Shown here in pieces: positions 1 through 5,834 of a DNA stretch of 7,851 nt; positions within the stretch are counted from its first letter, which is position 1; every line of letters starts with the position of its first letter. The notes under the pieces are model-generated. The model saw only the letters and a list, made by a program, of their open reading frames with translations. It made no database searches and was not told the origin of the DNA. The position numbers were made by a program, and so were the translations under genes. This DNA comes from Bacillota bacterium (GTDB lineage: Bacteria > Bacillota > Clostridia > Lachnospirales > Anaerotignaceae), in assembly GCA_023413275.1 (NCBI GenBank), contig JAEZPX010000148.1, positions 1 to 7,851 on the forward strand, written 5' to 3'.

Positions 1-261
1 GGTCTGACATTAACAAGAGAAGACCCTGAAAGTGGTAAACAAATTCCTGATGATGTGGGAACCTACAAAGTTTTATTCCGTTCTTATGAAAAGGGCTTAG
101 TTATTATTTCCCTTGGGAAAAATGTATTGCGAATCCAGCCCCCTCTGAATATTCAGCCGGAAAATTTAAAGCAGGGCTTTGAAATCATTGAGGAGTCTAT
201 ACAGGAATACCTAGATGGAAAAATTTCCGATGATGTTTTGAAATTTAAAAAAGGCTGGTAA
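1..261 (+). CDS. Class III (PLP-dependent) aminotransferase, C-terminal fragment
   Basis: The reading frame is open from the first base and ends with TAA at 259-261, giving the last 86 residues of a protein whose start lies outside the window. The fragment ends in the small C-terminal domain of class III aminotransferases (the 4-aminobutyrate, acetylornithine and ornithine aminotransferase group). The diagnostic piece is NVLRIQPPLNI at fragment residues 41-51. In this family the Arg before the PPL motif contacts the substrate carboxylate. A long amphipathic helix then follows (roughly residues 53-72). The PLP-binding lysine and the rest of the fold lie upstream, so the exact substrate cannot be assigned. 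A GTG at 55 is an internal codon, not a start, because the family similarity continues upstream of it. The gene is followed by a strong terminator at 290-330, so it is the last gene of its transcript. Confidence 0.82.
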   Translation, partial: GLTLTREDPESGKQIPDDVGTYKVLFRSYEKGLVIISLGKNVLRIQPPLNIQPENLKQGFEIIEESIQEYLDGKISDDVLKFKKGW

Positions 262-289
262 AAAGTATCTTTAAGAAAATCTAAAGTGG

Positions 290-330
290 AAAACACCCCC
301 AAGAAATAACTATGGGGGTGTTTTATTTTA
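290..330. terminator. Bidirectional Rho-independent terminator
   Basis: An 11-bp perfect stem pairs AAAACACCCCC (290-300) with GGGGGTGTTTT (314-324) around a 13-nt loop. The T-rich tail ATTTTA follows on the plus strand. The A-rich 5' arm gives a T-run on the opposite strand. It lies between the 3' ends of two convergent genes (stops at 261 and 357), so it can end both transcripts. Confidence 0.9.
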
Positions 331-356
331 AATATAGATAACTTGTGGTTATAGTG

Positions 357-1133
357 TTATGACACCATTTCGCCACCTACAATATAAGACCACTTTCCAT
401 CCTCTTTTTTTGCCGTGCAATCTACAAAACCATATGCTCCCAAAGAGGAGCGCCATTTTTGAACAGAAAAAGCAAAGCTGTCTTTTTCCGCTTTAGTAGA
501 CTTCAGATTTACCAAGATTCCGTTTTTCATTTCGGCAAATCTCGTATCTTTATCGATGGAAATTAAATTTTCCGCAATCAAATCATCATAGGTTGCCATT
601 CGTGTTTCTATTTGTGTCTTATTCCAAAGCAAATAGAGAAGGGCTTTTTTCTCACTTTCGGTAAGATTTTCGTCCTCTGTTAGATCTAGAGCCATAAAAT
701 TGATGTCACTGTTTAGCGCAGGATCCACCTTGATTAAATCTAGAAGAATATTGTAATAGAGGCCGACAAAATCCTCGCCTTTTTCAGTGAAAATTACGTA
801 ATCCGGATTGGCAATAATCTCAGGATAGATGTCCAAAACCACACCGCTAAACCCGATTTCCACCATATCCCCCGGTTCTATTTGAGTGAAATCTCCTTTA
901 AAAGCGTTAGTAGAAACTTGGCAGATATCCTTTTCTTCTGCAATGGCTACAAAAAGCATATCCTTTTCCATTTTGATAATTTTCCCATGTAACGTTTGCG
1001 CTGACTTCTCTGTGGGTTTTTCATTGGTGAAGGAAGTGGACGGTTTATCGGGAGTTCCTGCTGGTATCTTTTTTCCGCACCCGCTATAAAAGGACAGACA
1101 GCAAATAAATAGAATCATAAATGTTTTTTTCAT
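357..1133 (-). CDS. Probable membrane-anchored lipoprotein of unknown function
   Basis: The product has 258 residues. The N-terminus is a lipoprotein signal peptide: KK at 2-3, a hydrophobic core, then YSGC with the lipidated Cys at 19. Tyr at -3 is a little unusual, but the rest fits. A Ser/Thr/Pro/Lys-rich linker (about 20-46) leads to a small beta-rich domain (about 47-115). That domain, with HGKIIKMEKDMLFVA and a PGDMVEIGF turn, resembles the OB-like DUF3221 type of small secreted domain. The C-terminal part (about 121-258) looks like a separate alpha+beta domain seen in clostridial lipoproteins, with FVGLYYNILLDL, then LTESEKKALLYLLW, and a terminal KWRSSLGAYGFVDCTAKK. These assignments come from recognition and were not searched. 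The ATG at 1131-1133 has a good AGGAG-type site at about 1142-1147. It lies 92 bases downstream of the phosphorylase gene on the same strand. I see no terminator and no clear promoter in that gap, so co-transcription is possible. The substrate and role are unknown. Confidence 0.8.
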   Translation of the reverse strand: MKKTFMILFICCLSFYSGCGKKIPAGTPDKPSTSFTNEKPTEKSAQTLHGKIIKMEKDMLFVAIAEEKDICQVSTNAFKGDFTQIEPGDMVEIGFSGVVLDIYPEIIANPDYVIFTEKGEDFVGLYYNILLDLIKVDPALNSDINFMALDLTEDENLTESEKKALLYLLWNKTQIETRMATYDDLIAENLISIDKDTRFAEMKNGILVNLKSTKAEKDSFAFSVQKWRSSLGAYGFVDCTAKKEDGKWSYIVGGEMVS

Positions 1134-1225
1134 CTTCTCAGCTCCTTTTGGTCTTACTAGTTTGACGCTAAAGGCGAGAAAATGTTTCCAAAAATAATTT
1201 TATTTGTATATGGGGATTTTTAAAT

Positions 1226-1972
1226 CTAATAAAGACTCTTTTCTAATTTTACAAAAGCCTCCAAGGCAACGAGAATTTCATTTTTCTCTCCTTGCATGGA
1301 AAGGGACTCACCATCAACATAATTTACAATACTATCAAGGGTATCACCTTGATATTCTACAACATTATTTAAAATAGAAGCGGTTTTTACCCCTCTTAAA
1401 TGGCCAATTGTAAAAATTGCTGCAGTTTCCATATCACATCCAAGCACGCCTTTTTTTGACCAAAAAGTATCGATAGCATCCTCTTCATCGGTATAAAAGC
1501 TATCGTGGCTTCTTGCGATGCCAGTATGATAAGTAATATTTTTTTCTTTCGCAGATTCAACGCAAGCAAATAACAACGCTGTATCCGGCACAGCAGGAAA
1601 CATGGCATCCACATAGGTCTTTGATGCGCCATCATCACGCACAGCACCGCTCACCAGAATAATATCTCCCATTTTTACTTTCGGTTGTAAACTACCACAG
1701 CTTCCAATACGAATCATGGCTTCTACACCAATATTATACAGTTCCTCAACGGCAATTCCAGCAGAGGCACCACCAATTCCTGTTGATAGGGCTAAAATTT
1801 TAATACCTTTATAGGTACCAATTAGACTTCTGTATTCACGGTTAAATTTTAATTCCACAACATTTTCAAGAAACGGAGAAATTCGATCTAATCTGGCGGG
1901 ATCCCCTGGAAGTAAAGCATATTTCACCTCAAGAGTATCGTCTAGCTGAATATGTGGCTGTACATTTGGCAT
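1226..1972 (-). CDS. Nucleoside phosphorylase (uridine/purine phosphorylase superfamily)
   Basis: The product has 248 residues, the usual size for the PNP/UDP hexameric family. It cleaves a nucleoside with phosphate to a free base and (deoxy)ribose-1-phosphate in the cytoplasm. Visible motifs, compared with E. coli uridine phosphorylase, are: the phosphate-site GDPAR (23-27, Gly23 and Arg27), Arg45 in NREY, STGIGG (63-68), Arg88 in RIGSCG, and the ribose-site Met181-Glu182 in CDMETAA (179-185). The QxR uracil-recognition pair of E. coli Udp is missing (the stretch reads SFYTDEEDAIDTFW, 158-171), and Asn203 sits where DeoD-type purine phosphorylases have the catalytic Asp. Base specificity therefore stays open. 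The start is the ATG at 1970-1972, because an AAAGGAGG site lies 7 bases before it and the family similarity begins there. The frame extends to 2086, but that part is unrelated, low-complexity and overlaps the control region. The gene is divergent from a transporter-kinase operon, which suggests a shared pathway. Confidence 0.9.
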   Translation of the reverse strand: MPNVQPHIQLDDTLEVKYALLPGDPARLDRISPFLENVVELKFNREYRSLIGTYKGIKILALSTGIGGASAGIAVEELYNIGVEAMIRIGSCGSLQPKVKMGDIILVSGAVRDDGASKTYVDAMFPAVPDTALLFACVESAKEKNITYHTGIARSHDSFYTDEEDAIDTFWSKKGVLGCDMETAAIFTIGHLRGVKTASILNNVVEYQGDTLDSIVNYVDGESLSMQGEKNEILVALEAFVKLEKSLY

Positions 1973-1979
1973 ATTTGTT

Positions 1980-1987
1980 CCTCCTTT
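1980..1987 (-). promoter_or_regulatory. Ribosome binding site fixing the phosphorylase start
   Basis: Read on the minus strand this is AAAGGAGG, a near-perfect anti-16S match, 7 bases before the ATG at 1970-1972. No comparable site precedes the in-frame ATG at 2084-2086, so the shorter 248-residue protein is chosen. Confidence 0.85.
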
Positions 1988-2007
1988 GTAGTTCTTTTGT
2001 ATGATAT

Positions 2008-2036
2008 AATTTACCTTAATTTTTGAAAAAATGCAA
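2008..2036 (-). promoter_or_regulatory. Candidate promoter for the phosphorylase gene
   Basis: On the minus strand, TTGCAT (2031-2036) and TAAATT (2008-2013) are separated by 17 bases. Both boxes are weak matches to sigma-A consensus (3/6 and 4/6). An alternative pair is TTTTCA (2026-2031) with TATATC (2003-2008), also 17 apart. A promoter is expected here from the gene layout, but which boxes are used is uncertain. Confidence 0.35.
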
Positions 2037-2045
2037 TGTTTGCAG

Positions 2046-2068
2046 TCTAATAATTTGAATCTATTAGA
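2046..2068. repeat. Inverted repeat (candidate operator) in the divergent control region
   Basis: A perfect 7-bp inverted repeat, TCTAATA (2046-2052) and TATTAGA (2062-2068), flanks a 9-base centre that contains the -35 box of the plus-strand promoter. A further copy of ATTAGAA (2085-2091) repeats the one at 2063-2069 in direct orientation, 22 bases (about two helical turns) downstream and near the expected transcription start. A repressor or activator site is plausible. No regulator gene is present in the window. The arms are AT-rich, so chance is possible. Confidence 0.45.
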
Positions 2069-2083
2069 ATAATATGTTAAAAT
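2055..2083 (+). promoter_or_regulatory. Sigma-A-type promoter of the transporter-kinase-dehydrogenase operon
   Basis: The -35 box is TTGAAT (2055-2060) and the -10 box is TAAAAT (2078-2083, 5/6 match), with the optimal 17-base spacer and an extended -10 TG at 2075-2076. The expected start of transcription is near 2090. That leaves a short leader of about 35 bases before the first gene at 2126, which has the ribosome site AGGGAGG (2114-2120). Confidence 0.65.
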
Positions 2084-2125
2084 CATTAGAAAGAGAAACG
2101 CTGTCAGTGTTTTAGGGAGGGTAAG

Positions 2126-2551
2126 ATGATTTATTTTGTTTTTTTAATTTTGGCTGGTATTTTTCAGGGCTTTATGGTGTCACTAAATGGGCAGTTAGGA
2201 AATTACTATAGCCTTTTCGGGGTTTGTTTTTTTGTCCATGTCATTGCTGCGTTACTTCTTTTCCTATATATTAAGCTTAAGGAAAAAAAGCCAATTACCT
2301 TTGGCGGAGTGCCGAAATATGTGTATGCTGTGGGGTTTATGGGGGTTACATTGGTCGCCAGCAGCAGCTGGTGCATCTTGCACATTGGCGCAACCCAATT
2401 ATTGAGCCTATCTATCATTGGACAAATGATTTCCTCAGCACTGGTTGACCATTTTGGATGGTTTAATGCAGTGAAAAAACCATTTCGCTTCAAACAGTTA
2501 CCTTGTTATTTATTGGTGTTGGCAGGAGTTTTAATTGTTGTTTATGCTTAA
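2126..2551 (+). CDS. DMT-superfamily DUF606/YdcZ-like small transporter subunit (first of pair)
   Basis: The product is 141 residues, almost entirely hydrophobic, with about five membrane segments (roughly 1-20, 29-49, 65-86, 88-107 and 124-141). It matches the DUF606/YdcZ type of half-size drug/metabolite transporter. Family-like features are the early N-x-x-LG element (NGQLG, 21-25) and SIIGQMISSALVDHFG (96-111), with GQ at 99-100 and Asp108. Positive residues cluster in the loop after segment 2 (KLKEKK, 50-55) and after segment 4 (KKPFRFK, 117-123). Loops 1-2 and 3-4 carry none. By the positive-inside rule this predicts N-terminus inside and C-terminus outside. The ATG is 5 bases after AGGGAGG. 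It is the first gene of the operon and is followed after 11 bases by a second member of the same family, so a heterodimer is likely. The substrate is unknown; a nucleoside or sugar fits the neighbours. Confidence 0.82.
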   Translation: MIYFVFLILAGIFQGFMVSLNGQLGNYYSLFGVCFFVHVIAALLLFLYIKLKEKKPITFGGVPKYVYAVGFMGVTLVASSSWCILHIGATQLLSLSIIGQMISSALVDHFGWFNAVKKPFRFKQLPCYLLVLAGVLIVVYA

Positions 2552-2562
2552 GGAGGCAAAAA

Positions 2563-3039
2563 ATGATATACTATATAGCGGCGATTGCCAACGGATTTTT
2601 GTCTGTCATTAATAAGATGGTAAACGTAAAGGCTGGGGAATGCTTGGGAACAGCTAGAGGGGCATTAATTAATTACATTGAAGCTTCTGTCATTGCTTTT
2701 TGTCTTGTTTATATCACCGGAAAGGGTGGAGAGTTTCACTTTTCCTTTATAAAAGAGGTTCCTCTGCTATTTTATCTTGGCAGTGTATGCGGATTGGTTG
2801 CTATGATTTTTTTAATCATTGGTACGAAAAATACAGGAGCCATGACTTCTACTGTCTTGATGCTTTTTGGCCAGTTGAGTGCATCCATAGTTTTAGATTA
2901 TGTTTTTTTTGGAACCTTTCATCCCATTCAAATTTTGGGCATTTTTATGATTTTAAGCGGAATTGCGTGGAAAGAAAAGCTCCGTGAATTGGAATTGAGA
3001 AAAGCTGTTTTAATGAATACTAAGGAGGAAACAGAATGA
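2563..3039 (+). CDS. DMT-superfamily DUF606/YdcZ-like small transporter subunit (second of pair)
   Basis: The product has 158 residues and about five membrane segments (roughly 1-16, 34-52, 66-87, 93-112 and 118-135), followed by a charged tail. It shares with its upstream neighbour the LFGQLSASIVLDYVFFG element (101-117), with GQ at 103-104 and an Asp eight residues after the Gln (Asp112), the same spacing as in the first subunit. Its positive charge lies in loop 1-2 (Lys18, Lys23, Arg32), in loop 3-4 (Lys89) and in the C-terminal tail (KEKLRELELRK, 137-147). This predicts N-terminus outside and C-terminus inside, opposite to its partner. The ATG at 2563 is chosen because AAGGAGG (2550-2556) lies 6 bases before it, overlapping the previous stop codon. 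An in-frame ATG at 2503 inside the previous gene has no such support. The gene overlaps the kinase start by ATGA, so the two are translationally coupled. Confidence 0.8.
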   Translation: MIYYIAAIANGFLSVINKMVNVKAGECLGTARGALINYIEASVIAFCLVYITGKGGEFHFSFIKEVPLLFYLGSVCGLVAMIFLIIGTKNTGAMTSTVLMLFGQLSASIVLDYVFFGTFHPIQILGIFMILSGIAWKEKLRELELRKAVLMNTKEETE

Positions 3040-3959
3040 AAATACTGAATTTTGGTTCTTTAAATATGGATTATGTTTATGAGGTGGATCACTTTGTTGA
3101 ACCTGGGGAAACCATGTCCTCTAACGGTCTATTTGTCAACTGTGGTGGGAAAGGTTTAAATCAGTCCATTGCAGCAGCGAAGGCTGGGAATGTGGTTTAT
3201 CATGCTGGTTTTGTTGGCAAGGGGGGAGAGGCTTTAGCAGAAAAACTAGCAGAAAATCATGTAAATATTTCTTTACTCAAGGAAACACCCGAAAACTGTG
3301 GACATGCTATCATTCAGGTAGATAAAAATGGTCAAAACTGTATTTTACTTTATGGCGGTACAAATCAGCTTTATACCAAAGAATATATTAACGAGACATT
3401 AGATAAATTCGGAAGCGACGGGCTCGTACTGTTGCAAAATGAAACAAACTTAGTGGGCTATATGATTGAAGAATCCCATAAAAGGGGCTTGAAGATTGCA
3501 TTCAATGGAGCACCCATGAATGAAAAGGTTTTAGGATATCCTTTAGAACTTCTGGATTGGTTGATTGTCAATGAGGTTGAAGGCAGACAGATTGCAGGCT
3601 GTGAAAAGGATGAAGAGATTCTTCCTATTTTAAAAGAAAAATTTCCTAAGGGCAATATTCTTTTGACTCTTGGCAGCAGAGGTGCCATTTGTTATTCTCA
3701 AGGGGAGACCTACAAAATCGGATGCTATCAAGTTGAAGTCGTGGACACTACTGCTGCAGGGGATACCTTTAGTGGGTTTTTCTTATATGGCATACTCAAT
3801 GGAGAATCTATATCGGATTCCTTATTGCTGGCTACAACAGCAAGTGCGCTTGCCATTGGTAAACAAGGTGCATCTGACTCTGTTCCATTAAAAGCAGAGG
3901 TTGACTATGTTTTGAAAGAAAACAAGTTTGGCGCTTTAGCCGTTAAAAAAATAGATTAA
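3036..3959 (+). CDS. PfkB-family carbohydrate (ribokinase-like) kinase
   Basis: The product has 307 residues, the typical ribokinase length. It transfers phosphate from ATP to a sugar or nucleoside hydroxyl in the cytoplasm. The N-terminal substrate-binding part has GSLNMDYVYEVDHF (7-20, with Asp12 at the sugar-contact position), PGET (23-26) and the first PfkB signature GGKGLNQSIAAAKAG (37-51). The C-terminal half has NEVEG (179-183), TLGSRGA (211-217) and the second signature DTTAAGDTFSGF (237-248), with catalytic base Asp243 and anion-hole glycine. All core residues are intact, so the enzyme should be active. It most resembles ribokinase, but PfkB members with nucleoside substrates look similar, so ribokinase is only the best guess. 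ATGA overlap with the transporter and a good AAGGAGG (3022-3028) place it firmly in the operon. Beside a phosphorylase and transporter pair, it probably acts on ribose or on an imported nucleoside. Confidence 0.88.
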   Translation: MKILNFGSLNMDYVYEVDHFVEPGETMSSNGLFVNCGGKGLNQSIAAAKAGNVVYHAGFVGKGGEALAEKLAENHVNISLLKETPENCGHAIIQVDKNGQNCILLYGGTNQLYTKEYINETLDKFGSDGLVLLQNETNLVGYMIEESHKRGLKIAFNGAPMNEKVLGYPLELLDWLIVNEVEGRQIAGCEKDEEILPILKEKFPKGNILLTLGSRGAICYSQGETYKIGCYQVEVVDTTAAGDTFSGFFLYGILNGESISDSLLLATTASALAIGKQGASDSVPLKAEVDYVLKENKFGALAVKKID

Positions 3960-3973
3960 AGGAGAGTGTTTTC

Positions 3974-4564
3974 TTGGAAAAAGTATTATTCGTAAATTGC
4001 TGCATTCGTAGAGATGCTTCTCGAACCAAAAAACTGGCAGATTTATTTTTGGAAGAATTAAGAAAGAAAGGTAACTATGAAATTGAGGAGCTTTGTTTGA
4101 TGGATGAAGCCTTAATCAATATGACCGAAGGTTATTTTAACCAAAGAGACGTGTTCCTGGCAAACAAAGACTTTTCTCACCCACGTTTTCACTATGCTCA
4201 TGCCTTTGCTCAGGCAGACAAAATTGTGGTTGCGGCACCTTTTTGGGATTTGAGCTTTCCTGCTTTGTTGAAAACATATATTGAAAATTTGTGTGTGGAA
4301 GGAATCACTTTTGGATGTAACGAGCAGGGATGTGTCGGCACTTGTAAAGCCAACCATATGGTTTATGTTACCACACGAGGTGGGTTTTATCAGGATTCAC
4401 CGATGGAAATGGGTTCAAGATATATGGAAGCAATGAGCCAATTTTTTGGCATTGAAAAGTATGATTGTATTTTTGCAGAAGGATTAGATATGGGACTTCG
4501 TCCTGTTGAGGTTATTATAGAAGAAGCAGCAACAAAAGGAAAAGAAATTGCAGCTACATTTTAA
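3974..4564 (+). CDS. Flavodoxin-fold NAD(P)H-dependent oxidoreductase (azoreductase/NQO-like)
   Basis: The product has 196 residues and begins with TTG, the only plausible start: AGGAG at 3960-3964 is 9 bases before it, right after the kinase stop codon. The fold resembles FMN-dependent NADH-azoreductase and quinone reductases (Flavodoxin_2 family). The beta1-loop VLFVNCCIRRDASRTKK (4-20) would hold the FMN phosphate. APFWDLSFPALLKTYIENL (88-106) matches the family's second flavin loop and dimer helix, and YVTTRGG (131-137) the third. It likely reduces quinones or a pathway intermediate using NAD(P)H and acts in the cytoplasm as a dimer. An unusual Cys-rich patch (Cys115, Cys120, Cys124) lies in the loop after ENLCVEGITF, near the expected active site. 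It is the fourth gene of the operon, 14 bases after the kinase. Substrate cannot be assigned. Confidence 0.82.
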   Translation: MEKVLFVNCCIRRDASRTKKLADLFLEELRKKGNYEIEELCLMDEALINMTEGYFNQRDVFLANKDFSHPRFHYAHAFAQADKIVVAAPFWDLSFPALLKTYIENLCVEGITFGCNEQGCVGTCKANHMVYVTTRGGFYQDSPMEMGSRYMEAMSQFFGIEKYDCIFAEGLDMGLRPVEVIIEEAATKGKEIAATF

Positions 4565-4643
4565 TAGATTGCGCCGTAACAAAAAATATTATTGATGGAA
4601 ATCCAAATAAAAAGGGTCTACGATCTAGAATTGGGGGCTGAAA

Positions 4644-5702
4644 ATGGGGGAAATGATGAAAGCAGTTGTATACAAGGGAAATGGTATTGTGTGCTTAGAA
4701 GATAGACCAATTCCAGTAATTGAAAAAGAAACAGACGCTATAGTAAGAGTAACCAGATCTACAATTTGTTCCAGCGATTTGCATATTAAGCATGGGGCAG
4801 TGCCTAGAGCCAAGGAAAATACAGTTTTAGGTCATGAATTTGTAGGGGAAATTGTTGAAGTTGGCAGAAAAGTGAAGCATTTTTATGTGGGAGACCGTGT
4901 TTCTGTAAATGTGGAAACCTTTTGTGGGGAGTGCTTTTTCTGCAAACAAGGCTATGTAAATAATTGCATCCACGGTGGATGGGAGCTGGGGTGTCGTATC
5001 GATGGGGGACAAGCGGAATATGCTCGCATTCCCATGGCTGACCAAGGTTTGACGAAAATCCCAGATGATGTATCCGACGAAGAAGCATTGTTTAATGGTG
5101 ACATTCTGGCAACAGGCTATTGGGCTGCAAGCATTGGAGAGTTAAAACCAGCGGATACGGTGGTTGTTTTAGGAGCTGGCCCTACCGGATTGTGCACTTT
5201 AATGAGTATTAAACTCTATAGCCCTGCTACGGTTATCGTTGTGGATACAAGCACGGACAGACTAAATTTGGCAAAAGAACAGGGCTTGGCAGATGTCTGC
5301 CTAAACCCTTTGGAAGTGGATATAGAAGAAGAAATTTTAAAGTTGACACAAGGCAGAGGTGCTGATCGTGTATTTGAAGTGGCAGGGGGAGAGAATACCT
5401 TCCAGCTGGCATGGAAGGTTGCAAGACCAAATGCCATTGTGATTTTGGTGGCTCTTTATGAAAAAGAGCAGACCTTGCCGTTGCATAAAATGTATGGCAA
5501 AAACTTAGTGTTCAAAACCGGTGGGGTGGATGCCAATAGCTGTGAAGACATTATGAAAATGGTGCAGTGTAAAAAGATTGACACCAGCTGTCTGATTACC
5601 CATCGTGCCCCTTTAAATGATGTAATGGAAGGGTATCGTATATTTGAAAACAGACTGGATGGCTGCATCAAATGGGTCATTACGCCATTTGAGCATAATT
5701 AA
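4644..5702 (+). CDS. Zinc-dependent medium-chain alcohol/polyol dehydrogenase
   Basis: The product is 352 residues, the normal length for medium-chain dehydrogenases. It should interconvert an alcohol or polyol and its ketone or aldehyde. Catalytic zinc ligands are Cys42 (in CSSDLH), His64 of GHEFVG with Glu65, and Asp153 in NGDILATGYW. The structural zinc site is complete: Cys94, Cys97, Cys100 and Cys108 (CX2CX2CX7C). The Rossmann domain has LGAGPTG (176-182) and ends its second strand in VVDTSTDR with Asp201, which points to NAD rather than NADP. The C-terminal ITHRAPLNDVMEGYRIF (318-334) is family-typical. The start is uncertain: ATG at 4644 follows a weak GGGGGC, while ATG at 4656 gives the more usual MKAVVYKG beginning with GGGGG at 4646-4650 upstream. 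The 79-base gap before it (4565-4643) contains no terminator and no convincing promoter, so read-through from the operon is likely. Its substrate is probably a sugar or polyol linked to the neighbouring genes. Confidence 0.87.
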   Translation: MGEMMKAVVYKGNGIVCLEDRPIPVIEKETDAIVRVTRSTICSSDLHIKHGAVPRAKENTVLGHEFVGEIVEVGRKVKHFYVGDRVSVNVETFCGECFFCKQGYVNNCIHGGWELGCRIDGGQAEYARIPMADQGLTKIPDDVSDEEALFNGDILATGYWAASIGELKPADTVVVLGAGPTGLCTLMSIKLYSPATVIVVDTSTDRLNLAKEQGLADVCLNPLEVDIEEEILKLTQGRGADRVFEVAGGENTFQLAWKVARPNAIVILVALYEKEQTLPLHKMYGKNLVFKTGGVDANSCEDIMKMVQCKKIDTSCLITHRAPLNDVMEGYRIFENRLDGCIKWVITPFEHN

Positions 5703-5724
5703 AACAAGATGAACAAACCATAAA

Positions 5725-5745
5725 TCCCTAGGTTTTAACTGGGGA
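5725..5745 (+). other. Small hairpin in the dehydrogenase-sbcD intergenic region
   Basis: UCCCUAG (5725-5731) can pair with CUGGGGA (5739-5745) including one G-U pair, around the 7-base loop GUUUUAA. No T-run follows, so it is not a terminator by itself. It precedes the terminator-like stem at 5762-5790 by 16 bases. I do not recognise a known riboswitch class. It may be a 3'-end stabilising structure for the operon transcript or part of an sbcD leader. Confidence 0.4.
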
Positions 5746-5761
5746 GAACGTTGCTAAATAC

Positions 5762-5793
5762 AAAGCAGACATCTATTTGGTGTCTGCTTTTAA
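5762..5793 (+). terminator. Rho-independent terminator after the dehydrogenase operon
   Basis: A perfect 10-bp stem pairs AAAGCAGACA (5762-5771) with TGTCTGCTTT (5781-5790) around a 9-base loop, followed by T then AAGC. The stem is good but the T-tract (TTTT) is short and interrupted, so termination may be partial. It lies 60 bases after the dehydrogenase stop and 48 bases before the sbcD start, so it separates the metabolic operon from the repair genes, or attenuates sbcDC if transcription starts upstream. Confidence 0.75.
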
Positions 5794-5804
5794 GCATATT
5801 TAAT
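5777..5804 (+). promoter_or_regulatory. Weak candidate promoter for sbcDC
   Basis: TTGGTG (5777-5782) and TTTAAT (5799-5804, 5/6 to consensus) are 16 bases apart and end 36 bases before the sbcD ATG. The -35 box lies inside the terminator stem-loop and matches only TTG, so the assignment is tentative. It is listed because sbcDC needs a transcript start if the preceding terminator is efficient. Confidence 0.28.
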
Positions 5805-5826
5805 TGCTGTAAAACAAAATCTGAAG

Positions 5827-5834
5827 AAAGGAGG
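5827..5834 (+). promoter_or_regulatory. Ribosome binding site fixing the sbcD start
   Basis: AAAGGAGG lies 6 bases before the ATG at 5841. The reading frame is open further upstream to a TTG at 5751, but that stretch covers the terminator stem and has no homology to SbcD, so 5841 is the real start. Confidence 0.88.

Noticed and set aside
55..261. Independent small gene beginning at GTG 55
   Set aside because: The frame is open to base 1 and the translated sequence is continuous with the aminotransferase C-terminal domain.
338..352. ATAAC-TTGTG-GTTAT hairpin next to the lipoprotein stop
   Set aside because: A 5-bp AT-rich stem is too weak to support a function; the nearby 290-330 terminator is sufficient.
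2005..2010. Perfect TATAAT on the plus strand
   Set aside because: The only TTG upstream is 13 bases away (1986-1991), too close for a -35 box, and it would overlap the phosphorylase ribosome site. The 2055-2083 promoter explains the operon better.
1973..2086. N-terminal extension of the phosphorylase to an ATG at 2084-2086
   Set aside because: The extra 38 residues have no family similarity, there is no ribosome site before that ATG, they cover the divergent promoter region, and the ATG at 1970-1972 has a near-perfect AAAGGAGG.
2503..2562. Earlier start of the second transporter gene inside the first
   Set aside because: The 20 extra residues come from another frame of the preceding gene and lack a ribosome site; the ATG at 2563 has AAGGAGG.
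4569..4592. Possible promoter TTGCGC / TATTAT before the dehydrogenase
   Set aside because: The spacer is only 12 bases, too short for sigma-A recognition.
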